Source of the DNA: Borrelia puertoricensis
Lineage (GTDB): Bacteria > Spirochaetota > Spirochaetia > Borreliales > Borreliaceae
DNA: 45,938 bases
Assembly: GCF_023035875.1 (NCBI RefSeq)
Contig: NZ_CP075398.1
Span: forward strand, 1-45,938
Reading direction: 5' to 3'
Position numbers and translations under genes: made by a program. Below, piece after piece: positions 45,795 to 45,938 of the stretch. Under the pieces are notes generated by a model that saw only the letters and a program-made list of their open reading frames with translations, did no database searches and was not told the DNA's origin. Position 1 is the stretch's first letter, and the number at the start of each line of letters is the position of its first letter.

Positions 45795-45938
45795 ATAAAT
45801 AAGTAAATAGGTTGGAGGAATATTTATGATCCTTTTATTGATAATATAATTTAAGTGTAAGCATTAAGACGATCAATTGAGATAAATTGTTGGTATTGGA
45901 GATAAGTAATAAGAGATTTGTACTATTAATAATTAATT
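45795..45938. other. Right end of the window, no gene seen
   Basis: AT-rich, with no reading frame or repeat that I can support. Confidence 0.5.

Overview
This window is plasmid DNA from a relapsing-fever Borrelia. The case rests on the very AT-rich base composition, a dense same-strand array of variable major protein genes (large Vlp and small Vsp lipoproteins), interspersed Bdr repeat-protein genes, a plasmid-borne thyX, and a four-gene Borrelia plasmid maintenance locus (PF57/62-PF50-PF32-PF49 type). In established knowledge, thyX next to a fibronectin/complement-binding-type lipoprotein on a Vmp plasmid is seen on the large linear plasmid of relapsing-fever species. The species itself cannot be fixed from the sequence.

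Layout. 1-2.6 kb (minus strand): a frameshifted lipoprotein gene, thyX, and a lipoprotein resembling the BBK32/CihC/FbpC family. 2.6-3.5 kb: gene-poor, with a large palindrome and scrambled vlp debris. 3.5-33.4 kb: the Vmp archive, all on the minus strand: 19 vlp loci, 6 vsp loci and 4 bdr genes. The vlps fall into four sequence groups, here numbered 1-4 by N-terminal signature; four Vlp subfamilies (alpha to delta) are known, but I do not map them with certainty. Ten vmp loci are full reading frames with ribosome site, signal peptide and lipobox. Six vlps are open frames that lack the 5' end. The rest carry frameshifts, nonsense codons or deletions. I see no promoter in the short gaps between cassettes, which fits a silent donor archive for gene conversion into an expression site elsewhere. 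The bdr genes carry a shared promoter-like block of their own. 33.5-36.5 kb (plus strand): the replication/partition operon. 36.5-38.7 kb: decayed DNA with a perfect 21-bp-arm palindrome and a plus-strand vlp relict. 38.7-45.7 kb (minus strand): one uninterrupted 2335-codon gene made of 17 repeats of about 137 residues, with traces of an eighteenth repeat behind its stop codon.

Main structural result. Each vmp family carries its own 3' hairpin: one for vlp groups 1-3, one for vlp group 4, one for vsp. Whether a gene keeps its 5' end is fully predicted by its upstream neighbour. Genes behind a group 1-3 vlp or a bdr keep the ribosome site and signal peptide. Genes behind a vsp or a group 4 vlp are cut at the lipobox or just inside the mature protein. 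The archive therefore looks assembled from two fixed junction types, with breakpoints clustered within a few codons, plus mosaic genes that record exchange between groups.
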